NCBI GenBank assembly: GCA_029747015.1
Contig: JAKOGI010000540.1
Span: forward strand, 2,501 to 66,500
Length of the DNA stretch: 64,000 nt
Direction of reading: 5' to 3'
DNA from: Carnegiea gigantea
Lineage: Eukaryota; Streptophyta; Magnoliopsida; Caryophyllales; Cactaceae
A program made the position numbers and the translations under genes. Below, piece after piece: positions 22,401 to 34,088 of this stretch; position 1 is the first letter of the stretch, and each line of letters starts with the position of its first letter. A model generated the notes under the pieces. It made no database searches. It was given only the letters and a program-made list of their open reading frames with translations, and was not told the origin of the DNA.

Positions 22401-23439
22401 AAAGAAGCATTCCATTGCATGCACTAATCGAATTAGACTTGGACCAACCACTCACCCACTTTGCGACTACTTCCAAATCATCATAGACTCTAAACTCACC
22501 TCCATTCCAAAATTTAGGATTCTTGGTCTCAACTATGACTTTAAATTCAAAAGCGAATACTTATTCCATATTCTTAGCCTTCTCAAATGGGCATTCACCC
22601 ATTATACAAGACGGGGAGCTTTTCTACATTTTCCTAGATAGTTAGGGCTTCTTTCATGGTAAATATTTCCTAATAAGAAGATAACCATATTCTTTGCACT
22701 AAACTAGTGGCTACCTTAGGTAGGACCAGTGAAAGCAGCTTTCCAATAGGAAAAGGATCACATTTACTCTACTGGAGGGCTACTGTCGCTAAAACTAGTA
22801 AAAGCATTTTCATCTATCATTATTCTCTCACATCTAGGGTTTCTATTATAATAAACAGAAATTGAGGGCTTCTTCATAACAGGAGCACTTTCATGCAAAC
22901 TTAAAGGATCCTCCTTCCATTAAAAGAAAGATTCTCTATCCTGGGCAACTTATGACCCATGACATGGCCTAACCTAGTGGTCACCTAACTTTTTACCTCT
23001 CATCCTAAGCCATAAAATATCACCATGCCTAACCTATGAGTCTTTTGTACCATAATCGGGCCTTATCCAATGAACCCCAAACTTAGTATGAGAATTGCAT
23101 ACATACGCAGTTAGGTCATCATTAATCGCAGCAAGCACATTAAAGTTGATTACACTTTGTTCATAAAATGATCAGTAAGCGTCATCTCTAAGTCAAATTC
23201 ATTTCCCTTGCGTAGTCGCAACTTGCTGATATATTCACCAAAGGCTTAACGTCGCAGAAGTTTCTTCAGTTTAAGGTTAACATTTCAATTGATAGGGTGT
23301 AATAGTGTATATATGTAACCTTGTGTTATTAGGCCTTTAACCCTAGACTTTTACCCCTATAAACCCTAATGTATCAATATAAATATACATCTAGCTACCC
23401 ATGTTGAGATAGGCATTCCAATTACCCCACAGAAAGAAC
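22401..23439. other. No recognisable gene
   Basis: Non-coding, probably still part of the Tat-type element. A TATA-like AATATAAATATAC lies at about 23379-23391. Confidence 0.35.
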
Positions 23440-23506
23440 CAAAATTTCATGCACAGTTTCATTTAGTTGTCGTCATTTGAATTCTAAAGAATGTTACATA
23501 AGATAT
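23440..23506 (+). repeat. Left half of a split dispersed repeat
   Basis: Matches 17890-17951 (shared CATTTGAATTCTAAAGAATG-like text and ACATAAGATAT) and then breaks off sharply at AGATAT. The continuation expected from the unbroken copy, ATCTTCCAAG, appears 18.8 kb away at 42346. Confidence 0.6.
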
Positions 23507-23930
23507 AAAGGTGAGTAAAAACAATTGGGTATCTGGTTCCAATCCCAGAACCAATTCAAGTGGGACCGAGACTGGTTCCTAAATTTAGGACCCGATTACA
23601 ATAGGTTCCGAGATCAGATGCTAAATACACATGAAGCATGCTTGACGTGAATGTCCTAACTTTGAACAACAACTCACTAGAGAAGAAAGCATTACAGAAT
23701 TAAAAAATGCTCAACAAAATCCAATTAGATGCTCATTGAACAACTTAAAAATGTTGAACGAAAACATAATAATAAATCACAATCAATTAACTTACATAAA
23801 ATCAAACTGGCTATTAACAACAACAAAAACATAATAAGAAAGAATCATTTCCTTAGAAGTCATATCATCATACAACGTATTGAAGCGCTGAAAGAAAGGA
23901 GAGCACAAGGCAAGGCTTCTTCAGTTTCCT

Positions 23931-25730
23931 TCAAGGAACCTTCCCTCCATCATCATCGCTTGAAGAATCTGTATCCTCACTATTACAAGTTGAAGTTAGA
24001 ACAGTGGCATTCCTTACGTCAACTTTCTTACCCTTATCACCTGGAATAGAGCAAGATTCACCAACAACTCTAGCAATTCCATCCTCCAAAGTCAATTCAA
24101 TGCCATCACCAACAACATCATCACTAATAATACTTAACTTCCCCTTGCTTCGTCCACTTTCTCTCTTTTTAAAAACTAACACATAATCATCTGCATCAAT
24201 TACATCATTACCAACAGCTTTTTCAAATAGACATCCATCACCATTACCCAAAACACTATAACCTTCACCATTAGCCAAAATATTATAATCTTCGCCATTA
24301 CTAAATTCATCGGAAACAAACCTAAACTGAAACTGGGCACGATATCGGCAACCTTTGCTTGCTTCTTTAAAGTATAAGCCCTAAAAGGCTCTTTAACATC
24401 ATCAATAAAACATGAATCATTAAAATAATAATCCTAACTAAAAGACGAAATCTCAAACTCTTTTGAATGCTGACTATTAGAATAATTGTTACAAATAGCA
24501 ACATAAATAGAATGATCAACCACACTAGCCCAAAACAACTAGCACGAAGCTTCTTACGTTCTCCTTGCCTCACTAATCCAGCAGATAAACCTCTAAGGGC
24601 AGGGAACACTCTTTTCACATCCTTCAACTTGAAAAATACCTGATCCAAATAAAACATCTACAACAACCAAAAAAAATTCAAAAGAAAGAAAGCTTGATGC
24701 TAAATAATTAACAAACATAATACCAACATCCAAAAAAAAATATAGCTCACTAACAAGAAAAACAAAGGTCTAATAAAGTAAGAACTCGTGTTATTCCCCC
24801 AATCCTCAACAACTTGAATAAGTTTGCAAACTGCATATCGACATCAATCAAAATGTGCAATCTTACCAGTATCACTGGGGGATTTCAAAATCAACTGGTT
24901 AGCATATGTCTAGTGGTGGGCATGGCAAAAAGTGCTAACCATAAGAACAATCAAATTACGCCCGAATAAAGGACCTCTATCTTTCTGGCCTAGGGCTACT
25001 TTGGACCAAACCTGTTCAACCCTCCACTCATCAAGAACACACTGAGCATCACCAAAATCACCATCATTTGTGGCCTTGATGACCTATTCCCCACTAATAG
25101 GTAAACCAAGAGTAAGCTGAACATCACAAGGAGTTATCCATAACTTCTTCCCATCACCAAACCTAACACATGCAGCATAAGGGTAAAACCTCTCAACTAG
25201 AAAATTAGACAAATATAAAGGCATCTTCCCCAAAGAAACATATAACAAGCCTTCAAAGCTCATCTCAATAATAGCCTACACTGTACATCATTCAAAACAG
25301 AGATGATAATAAACAAAACTGTAGGTGACATTTTATTTCTAAAATGATAGCCATAAACACCAATTCATCATCAGAAGACTCATCACCACATCCTTCCTAT
25401 GATAATTATTACTTAGACACTTATCCACTTTAACAGAATCTACAACATCCTTTCTCTACTTAAAGAGCTTTATCCACTCCTTGCCATCTTTAACGAAGAC
25501 ATCACACTCATCAAAAAAATTCATCGAACACCTTTATAGGAGACTTTCTACGGCATCGCTGCCGCTTGCCTTTGCCTTCACAAGCAACCACAACATTACT
25601 CCTTACAGATTTCCTAGTCAGTTTTGTACCATTAGCAACAGTCCTGACACGGTAACTATGTGTACTCTTAGCATGTCCATCACCTTTATTAACATTAACA
25701 ACTTCAAGATCTTTAGTATTCATCTCACAT
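23931..25730 (-). pseudogene. Relic of a plant Ulp1-protease-associated (mobile) gene
   Basis: The minus strand reads GLLYVSLGKMPLYLSNFLVERF, then WITPCDVQLTLGLPISGE (about 25260-25090). Further on it has GRNLIVLMVSTF and AHFDWCRYAVCKLIQ-like text (about 24970-24830). This order matches a very common plant protein region (a folded N-terminal domain often joined to a Ulp1-like cysteine protease and carried by Mutator-like elements). A basic segment (25723-25511) precedes it and an acidic Ser/Asp-rich segment (24278-23931) follows. Stops interrupt it, and no protease triad was seen. The family assignment is from memory of the pattern and is moderate. Confidence 0.45.
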
Positions 25731-26280
25731 TCGACATGTAATCAAGATCTTTACCGCCATCAATACTACCATCTCTAGAAGATCAAATACTTTTAGAACC
25801 ATCGTCAATGATAAAATCATCATAACAAACCTCAACAATTCATTGAACATTACCAAGATTTTGATAAGCATTACTAGGATCTTGCTGAATATTACTAGAA
25901 TTTTGATGAATGTTATTAGAAATTTGCTGATCATTATCAATAGCCTTCTCAGAATGAAGATCAGATGCAAAAGAAGATGAAAACATAAGAAGGAAAAAGA
26001 CAAGAACCAAAATAAAAAGAATCACAAAGGGCATTAGGACTTCCAAACATAGAGATAATAAAAGAAAGCACAAAAACATCAAATCAATAAAAATCCAATA
26101 ACAAAACCTAAAATCTACTAAAAAGGAACATACGCTGAAGAAAAAATAAGTGCAAAACCAAAAAAAATGAAAATTATAGGCCATATCAACTATAATCACA
26201 ATAGGCACTCAACAAAAAAAAAATTAAAATGAAAACAAACATTAAAAAAATCAACAAAATCAGCGTGCAAAAGAAACATA

Positions 26281-26440
26281 CATGTGTGTGTGTGCGTGTG
26301 TGTGTGTGCGTGTGTATGTGCGTGTGTGTATGTATATATATATCCACATACATGTATATATGTATATCTATAGATATGTGTATATATATGTGTGCATACG
26401 TTTCTGTTTTTGTGCCTGTATCCATTTGTCTGTGTCTATG
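26281..26440. repeat. Compound TG/TA microsatellite
   Basis: A (TG)n stretch with CGTG interruptions grades into (TA)n and TATG repeats. It lies directly before the left copy of the Del-like segment. Open frames over it are meaningless Cys/Val or Tyr/Ile runs. Confidence 0.9.
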
Positions 26441-26446
26441 TATGTT

Positions 26447-27137
26447 GGTATAGAATGCTCATCTTCATCATTGATACTACCCAAAGGATGTTGAACATCA
26501 TCTAATTACTTCAATAACTTATGTTTGCAGATCATGGTACTTATGGCCCTATATTTCGGAAATCCTTAACGTATGTCATGGCTATCTTATTTAAGTCATC
26601 TCGTGACGATCTCTCCTCTATCAACTGCCATTTCCATCATTCTTACCCTCAAACATATTCATCTTTAGCATCAGATTTAGATTTAGTAAGCATTTGACTA
26701 GTCTATATAATGGGTGGTCAATTCAGGGAAAACGGAGCCATAGGTACATTAGTTCCTCTGACATCATTAAAAAAGGTAAACCCATTTTCTTACAGATCGA
26801 TTGTCCTTATCATTCCAACTCGAGTAGGCATAGTGTCCATCATAGTAATATTCATAACCAGGAAGTATGCCTTAGACCCAACTCACGCCATTGTGACAAA
26901 GTGTATAAAGGTCGTCGATGCTTTATGACGAGGGCCCTATATTGATGCAAGATTGCAGGAGCAACTACTATATAATAATAAGATGCCTGTAATCAAGGCT
27001 GTATAGGCTAACTATGCCTCATAAGAAGCCATCTACGAGGCTGAGGAAGAAATATGGGATAAATTACTTTTTTACATTAGGTAAATCCAATATGTCTTTC
27101 AAATGTGTAAGTTTCAGGGACGAAACTTGTTTTGAGG
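26447..27137 (+). pseudogene. Del/Tekay-type integrase tail and chromodomain, copy A
   Basis: Plus-strand frames give IVLIIPTRVGIVSIIVIF followed by TRKYALDPTHAIV (about 26800-26895). This corresponds to the P..L...H.VFHVSMLRKYV.DP.H.I block at the end of Ty3 integrases. A chromodomain follows: YIDARLQEQLLYNNKMPVIKA (26940-27000) and EAIYEAEEEIWDKL (27027-27070), with stops. Then comes the lineage's typical purine-rich TTTCAGGGACGAAACTTG leader to the LTR. It is homologous to 38785-39300. Confidence 0.65.
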
Positions 27138-27143
27138 AGATGT
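27118..27143 (+). other. Polypurine tract region before LTR copy A
   Basis: GGGACGAAACTTGTTTTGAGGAGATG precedes TGTAATAACCC. Del/Tekay elements have a similar aggacgaa...aagggggag arrangement before an LTR that starts TGTAA. The tract is purine-rich but degraded. Confidence 0.5.
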
Positions 27144-28476
27144 TGTAATAACCCAAACATAATTACCTTAGTGTTAAATTTAATTAACAAAGTTGAGTGC
27201 ATTTCAATTCAACATTTGAAACATTTATGTGATTACAGGTTGAGACAACAAAGTGCCTTGAAACCAGATTTAGCAATGTCTCATATAAAGTTATTCAATA
27301 CTAATAAATAGATGTAAACTAACGTATTTATGCAAACGATTGGAACTAGCGTATATATGCAAACGATTAGAAGGCATAATTATAAACTTATTTAATGCTT
27401 TATATAATTTGTTTACTTCTGCTTAGTAAATGAAACAATCACGTGCATAACCAAAATGAATAATAATAGAAATATCTAAGTTTTTTTTTAATTATCAAAG
27501 ATATTTGGGAAAATATTTGAGATTTTTTCAAAAATGAGATTTTTTGAAAAATATCTAAGATATTTTGGGAAATTATCTAAGATTGTTTTTGAAAAGTATC
27601 TGAGATTTTTTTGGCCAAACATGTGAGATTTTTTTGAAAAATATATCAAATTCTTTTCGAAAATATCTTAGATATTTAAGGGGCCCTTAGTTTTCAACCA
27701 ACACCCACACATTTATCTTTCTCCTGCACTGTTCATCATTCAAGAGCGAGGCCACTTCCATCATCGCCAAGCTATAAACAATTATTTGTACAAGAAATAG
27801 ATATATCTTCCAGCTACGTTTATTGCCTGTACCTTTCGCAAAATCATATATTTTTAAATATTGAAAATCATCTAATATACAACTATTTAATGAACCATTT
27901 TTAAGTGTTGTTTTGCCACATAAATAAGTAGACCCGCCAATTTCCAATTATTTAATTATCATATAATAACCGGTAATAGTTTTAATGTAATTCTCTCTCT
28001 TGAATGATTATGAACAAAAGTGAGTTGAAATGCGACTGCTCACTGAACAATAAATTTTATTCTTTACAGTATAGGGGTGAATGTACTGAGCCTCGGTTCA
28101 CCCTTCGAGCATTTTGTGCTTTCATGTTATACGTTGAGCATTTGAAAAGTTATGCATTGGGGCATTGCAAGTGAAGTAAGAAGTTAACCAATGTGGTTTA
28201 GCCAAGCTCACAGTGACATTTTTCTAAGTTTTGGGCCACCTACAAGTATGTAAGTCGGTTATTGAATTGTCATTTAGACTCAAGCATAAGTAGTTTACAT
28301 GTCAGTTACCTTATATGTGCCATGAGATGTTATTACGTTGGTATTGAGTATACTAATTAGTTTAGCCGTATCTTTTCTAGGATGGAGGTAACGCCATAAC
28401 CTGACATTTTTCTACTTTATTAACCAAATGATCAATTAATTAAGGCTAATTATATGCTTAGGAGTTGGGGTCTTAC
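27144..28476 (+). repeat. Del/Tekay-type LTR, copy A
   Basis: Starts TGTAATAACCC after the purine tract and ends GGGGTCTTAC before a primer-site-like sequence. It aligns along its length with 39313-40537, including AGTTGAG.GCATTTCA, the AGATATTT array, GTGAGGCCACTTCCATC-like text and GAGTTGGGG at the end. Its start could alternatively be 27141. Compared with copy B it lacks about 33 bp that contain the TATA box. Confidence 0.65.
27480..27680. repeat. Array of ATATCTnAGATATTTTT-type short repeats
   Basis: Eight or so imperfect copies of a unit like AAAATATCTGAGATTTTTTG, each partly palindromic, occupy the region just upstream of the expected promoter. The matching array in LTR copy B is at 39598-39728. 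Confidence 0.7.
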
Positions 28477-28478
28477 TG

Positions 28479-28505
28479 TTGTGATATCAAAGTCAGGTTT
28501 TGAAG
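28479..28505 (+). other. Degraded initiator-Met primer site after LTR copy A
   Basis: TTGTGATATCAAAGTCAGGT follows the LTR end. It resembles the primer site TTGGTATCAGAGCCAGGT with one inserted base and three changes. This would make copy A a 5' LTR even though an integrase tail precedes it. Confidence 0.55.
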
Positions 28506-29504
28506 TCATATGAGCTATAAAGTGATTAGTAGTCATGTTGGAGTTTCAAACATGATGTCGACTATGAATTTATGAGCATGAGTATGTAATGAAGATGGTT
28601 ATTCAATATTTAACTTGTTTTCATCGTTGCTGTTAAGGTCAACGATCTAGTCAGGTAAGCCTTAAACATTACCTCCTAAGGAGCCCATTTGCAGATTTAT
28701 AGGTTACTCTTTTCATGTCGATTGTTTTTAATCTTAGACACAAGGCAATATTCTCTATTAAAAGTTGTGGTAACCTTGAACCCATGTGACGAGAAGGTAG
28801 CATTAAAGTAAATATACATAGAAGCCTACGACATTGTTGCAGTGAGTTCCAATCGTTGTTTAGCTGGTTAATCATAGAACTTTAGTGAGATGAGTTATGC
28901 ACATCTTAATATCATATGGTTTAATCGTGGCAAGATCGGAGATACTATGAGTGTTGTCAGTAACTAATTTCAAAATTACGTCGATTATCGTGAGCTTGGT
29001 ATATACCCAATTTATTGCGTATTAAGCATGTTTTGTAACTATACAACAAGTAAAAAGGAAGAGGATCTTTGAGTATGAGTTTCGGCCATCAATTAATGCC
29101 ATAGGAAGGGACATGTCCTAACAGAGGTATCAATAAAGGGGACAAGTCCTTGGGTATTTTCAGAGCACAAATGGGGGAGGTAGTGCAGGAATTTGAGATT
29201 GTGCGATATCTAAGGATCTTATGTGTGAATAACATAGACCTTAAGAGCACATAGGAATCATAAAAGGGTGGATCGTAACATGAAGATGATTGCTAGGAAG
29301 CTTTAAGGAAAGGAAGGGATACATCATGTTCTATCAGGTCTTTAAAATACTAGGTGGTATGTTCTTTTTGATATGGGATGTGCTGCCTCGATGAAGGAAT
29401 AATCAAAATAGCAAGAGCAGTGGTTGATAATCTCATGCATATCCACTTCCCCTTAGGTATTAACTTATACTTGTAGTACCTAAACAAAGACACCTGAGGA
29501 AGGG

Positions 29505-29544
<40 letters not shown>

Positions 29545-30939
29545 CCCATACTTTTGTATATCATGTTGTTAGAAATTCCAAGGGTTATAATTTACATTCT
29601 TGCTAATAAATGGACATAATTGATGGATACAACTAGGAGTATTAAATGAGGTATGGAGAAGAATTATAGAAGTACACCTTTTTACTGCTGAAACTTGGGA
29701 AATTTAATCTAATTACCTTACGACGTCCTTTGATTAATGAATCACCACTATAAGTTGAATATTGCATAGAGTGCATTTGGATATAAATAATGACTCCATA
29801 ATACTACATTGTCCTATTTTAGAAGGTATCGCCTCAACTAAACCCCCAGTACTGCAGTAAAGGCTGATAGAGCCAAGGGAAATGTGACAAGTTCCTATAC
29901 AAGCATTGAAAACGTAGGCTACTTTCTTTTCAGTGTGTTAAACCCATACAAACGCACCTATGTAAATCTTTATATTGACTTAAATGGGCGTATAATAGCT
30001 TCGAGTCCACCGACGGGATGATCTCTTCATAAAGTATTTATCATTACGTATTATATAGGTCTTTAACTAAAACAACCTTTGGGTTTTTTCCAATTTAGTT
30101 AAGTGTTGGTCGTGCCCATTCCTTTTCTAGCATGATCCAACCCTTAAGCCTTGGATAGGTCCTAAACACCCAATGGTTGCAGAATTGTCTAGAGCTATCT
30201 TAACAATATCCTGTTGAATATTTTTCTAGTAATCAAAATTTATTTTCATAATATTAATCTTTCTATAGAATCATCACCACAAGTTAGAATATTATCCTCT
30301 CCTTCCAATTAGTTTTCTTTGGTCAGGTTACCTCTGATAACCTATTTCTCATTATTAACTAATGCCCATTTTGTTTATAATAAACCCTGATTTCTGTTAC
30401 TACCTTGTACCGGCATCCCTAAATTTATTACATCTGTTCAAGACTGTTTTCTTTATTTTAGAGAATTTCTAATTTAAAAAGACAAATTTATCCTTCCCTT
30501 CTATAGTATTTTTGCCTCAATCCTTTAACCTATCTACCATACGTTCTGATAAGAATTGTTTGAGTCTTTCTAGCAGCCTTTTGAGTATAACACTAGCCTA
30601 TTTCACCTCATATGCTAAACCCCCTTGCGGTACTTTGATGGTCCCTCAAACCTTTCGGTCCTAATCTTTTACTTTGCCTTCTGGATCCTTATGAATGCAT
30701 CTAATTCTTTCTTGTAATCATGCCATCCCACTTGTGGGTCCTTTCATAACATATAAAAGATACCTCTATAAAAGCCTCGCTTCAACCATTTGTACCTAAT
30801 CTCGCGTTCAACCTTTAATTTCCACCTATTCTTACTGGCCTGAAGTCCTTAGAATGTTGGGACCTTAGGGATTCCAAAAAGAGAAGCCTCATATAGATGG
30901 ATAACCCTATAGTCTAATCTTAGGTTAACATCTTGTATG
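28506..30939. other. Presumed interior of the Del-like element, no gene recognised
   Basis: No gag, protease or RT motif was found on either strand. It lies between primer site A and the nested Ty3 element, so I infer decayed internal sequence. A short (AC)n run at 29513-29540 is the only simple repeat. Confidence 0.35.
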
Positions 30940-30944
30940 CTTTG
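30940..30944. repeat. Target-site duplication CTTTG
   Basis: CTTTG lies before TGATACGGAG and is repeated at 37490-37494 after the 3' LTR. This proves that the Ty3 element inserted as one unit. Confidence 0.85.
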
Positions 30945-32022
30945 TGATACGGAGCAACTCTCGAGCTGGGGTCTACTCTTACTAGTGAGGGTCATGAACC
31001 AAGTTGGCCCAATATTGACCGTAGCTCAAGGACTAGGTCCCCCTAGGTCCATATTGACATGGGGCCCTTAAGAAGGTCTAAATAGGGTTAATAAAGTGGT
31101 TGGGCCAATAGTAGCCCTAAATAAGGAGTTAAGCACTTAATCCTCTCAAAACCACCTCATTAGCTCATTTTCAGTTTCTGGATAGAATACCTTACTTCAT
31201 TTCTAGCTTAAATTTAACCAAGGCAAATGAGCTTCAATTTTTTCAAATGATGCATGGATGGAAATCCCCAAATATGTATTTTCTTACAAGTCTTGAATCA
31301 CACCCAAGCTCTAAGTATTGAGGAAGTTATGGGCTAAATACTGAGCAAGGGTCGACCCAAAATCGAAAAATGTACGGTTCTGATTATAGGCTTAATTGAG
31401 GAGGTTACGACTATAATTTTAGAGATTAATCAGTATAGACTGATTCTTCACATACAAGGAAGACTCGACAAGTGGCATCACCTTATTTGGAAGAGTGAAG
31501 CTTACTCAAGGCTCTCTAGAAGATAAATGATGAATTTTGAAAAATACAGCTCATAGTGATTGTAATTATCTTAAGCATCTTGATTTATTTTCCTAGGATA
31601 TTTTATAAGTCTCTCATTGGTCCACTTGCCCCACTAATGTACAGTAGAGTTTGTCTCTCATTGGGTATTTATGGACCCAATTATCTCCATGAAAAATCAG
31701 ATTTGATGAATGATATGAGAGATTAAAGCTTGGTTTTCCTTAAAATCTCAAATTCATTATCTCTCTTAGTTAGGTGATGATTTGAGTTTTCCCTTTAATC
31801 TAATCCTTGGTGCTAAGGCTTTAGAGGGTTAGAGGGCGGGTTGATTTATCTACTTGCTACCTATTACAAGTGTTGAATCTACTCCATTGGAGGCTTTCTT
31901 TATTAGGGAATTCTCTCTCTCTTTCTTAGTTTTTCTTTGAAGAGATTGGTTTCAATGTCCATTTGGCTCATCTACATGTGTTTCATTCCTTTATTTGGAT
32001 AAATGGAATTCACCATGCATTA
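30945..32022 (+). repeat. 5' LTR of Ty3 member A
   Basis: Starts TGATACGGAGCAACTC and ends GCATTA (TA instead of the usual CA). It is matched by 36433-37489 throughout, for example GTGAGGGTCATGAACCAAGT near both starts. The end is fixed by comparison with the 3' LTR, which ends GCATCA. Confidence 0.85.
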
Positions 32023-32024
32023 TT

Positions 32025-32037
32025 TGGTATTAGAGGA
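32025..32037 (+). other. Primer-binding site of Ty3 member A
   Basis: TGGTATTAGAGGA begins two bases after the LTR and resembles the initiator-Met site TGGTATCAGAGC with two changes in the first 12 bases. Confidence 0.7.
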
Positions 32038-32505
32038 CAATGATCCTCTCTCTTGGTAAGCATCCATTTCAACCATCCTTATGTTGGAATTGCTTAAAGT
32101 TTTCCCCTTTCTATACTATTTTGTTATTAGTTCTTCCTCTTTAGATCTCTTATCTAGTCCGCAAAGAACCCTAATTATAGCCCAAATATAAACCCCAACC
32201 TAAACACATCCCTAAAACTTCACAAAAGGCCAAAAACACGAAACCATAAAGTTGGCACTGCCACCCTGTGCCAAAATCCTGCACTTTGAAAATTTGACCC
32301 AGAGATTTTCCATGGCTACCCATGCTACCTAGCACGACCGTGGCCCCTTCCAGCATCCTTAAATCTCATTCTAGAAATTTGGCACAACCCCTCTGTGTCA
32401 TAAAGCATGACCGTGCCCCCTCCCTTTTCACTGTTTTCCTGCCCGTGCTTCTTTAGCATGCCCGTGCCTCCCTTGTTTTCCCCTCTTTTCACCTTTCTAT
32501 CAACC

Positions 32506-33490
32506 ATGACTAATGAGGGTAATCTTTCTCAATCCTCGAACATTTCTCTTGAGCAAGCCCATGAGATAAGTAGGGCCCTTGTAGAGCTTTAAGAGTAAAT
32601 GAGGAAGCTCACTCAAGAGGTTGCACAAGTAAGGGAATCTACTCTACAAAATCCTTACCGGTGAGGCTACGGTGCTTACCCTATTGACATCAAATACTCT
32701 TCCTTTCATGAAGAATTTGATGATGCGAAGGAAGATCAAGAAGACTAAGGCATCGAAGGGATGACCTTCGAGATCTCAAAGTTGAGGATCCGGAATTTGA
32801 TGGCAATTTTAACCCGAAGAACTATCTTGATTGGGTTCAAGCCCTTGAAAGGATCTTTAAACTCAAAGATTACAATGATAAGAAGGCCTTCAATTAGCCA
32901 TTCTTAAGATGAAGGGGTACATTTCATTACGGTATGAACATTTGAAGAAGAGTAGGGCTAGAGAAACCAAATCCAAAATCAAAACTTGGTCCAAGCTCAA
33001 GAAGTATATGGACAAGAGATTTCTACCTCCTTCATACAAATAACAACTCTACCTTAAGATCACCTCTCTCAACCAAGAAAATCTAAAGGTATAAGAGTTT
33101 ATTAGGAAGTTTGACCAACTCCAAATACAGGTGGGCTTAGATGAAGAACCCGAACTCAAGGTTGCTAGGTTCATTAAAGGATTATCTTCTAGCATTGCTA
33201 ATAAGGTGGATCTATAACCTTACTTATCCTTTGATGATGTGTGCCACCTAGCTATCTAGGTTGAGAAGAAGCTTAAGGGTTGAAAACTCTTTCAAACTGC
33301 TTCCTCTATTTGCCCTTTGAGTATTCCCAAGGGCTACTCCGCTCCTAACAAAACTATCACTACCCCTACACCCGTCAAAATGCTTGATAAGAGTAAAGGG
33401 ATTGCTGGTGAACCACCAAAGAGATTAGAGGGTAAAAAGTATTTCAAATGTCATGGTTATAGGTACATCCAAGCAGATTGTCCTAACTAA
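32506..33490 (+). pseudogene. gag of Ty3 member A
   Basis: An ATG at 32506 opens MTNEGNLSQSSN. Other frames then give LRDLKVEDPEFDGNFNPKNY and DWVQALERIFKLKDY (32770-32880). The zinc knuckle FKCHGYRYIQADCPN (about 33445-33490) has the spacing of a CCHC finger but with Tyr in place of the expected His. Several stops and frameshifts are present. The equivalent start in member B is the ATG at 44194. Confidence 0.7.
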
Positions 33491-33689
33491 GGGGCTCTCA
33501 CCATTAGAGGTGGAAGAACTTCAAGTTATTAAAGAAGCTACTAGTAAAGAGGAACTAGAGGATGAGGATCAAACTTTGATCACTCAGGATGTAGGTGAAC
33601 TCTTAGTGATTTAGAGAGCACTTCATGTCCAAGAGGCTTCTTGTGAGCCAAGCAAAAGGGAGTAAATTTTCCATACCTGATGCACTATC

Positions 33690-34070
33690 GGAGGGAAGGT
33701 GTGTGAGCTCATCATTGATGGAGGAAGATGCACCAATGTAGCTTCCACAACACTCATTGACAAACTTCAATTACCCACTAAGGTGCATCCTACCCCTTAT
33801 TTTCTCTAATGTCTCAAACAAGGAGGTGAGGTAACCATTTCTAAGCAAGCACTTATTGCATTTTCGGTTGGTCCATATTGTGATGAAGTACTATGTGATG
33901 TTCTTTCCATGGATGTATATGATTTGTTACTTGGTAGGCCATGGTTGTTTGACAATTACATAATTCATGATGGACATGCCAATACTTATGCATCCAAGTA
34001 CATGGATCGTAATCCTACTTTGACACTGCTACCTCCACGTTAACTCCTCAAATCTAAGCCGGGGAAGCAA
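33690..34070 (+). pseudogene. Protease region of Ty3 member A
   Basis: Reads CELIIDGGRCTNVASTTLID (about 33700-33760), a retroviral-type aspartic protease motif with DGG in place of DSG. It is followed by LLLGRPWLFDNYIIHDG-like text (33925-33975), a block shared by this family. A stop interrupts the middle. Confidence 0.6.
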
Positions 34071-34088
34071 AGTGAGAAAATCCTATTT

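Noticed and set aside
26186..26494. Open frames with Cys/Val and His/Thr repeats
   Set aside because: Microsatellite artefact on both strands.
27480..27680. CRISPR-like array of short repeats
   Set aside because: Units are imperfect, have no constant spacers and lie in a plant LTR.
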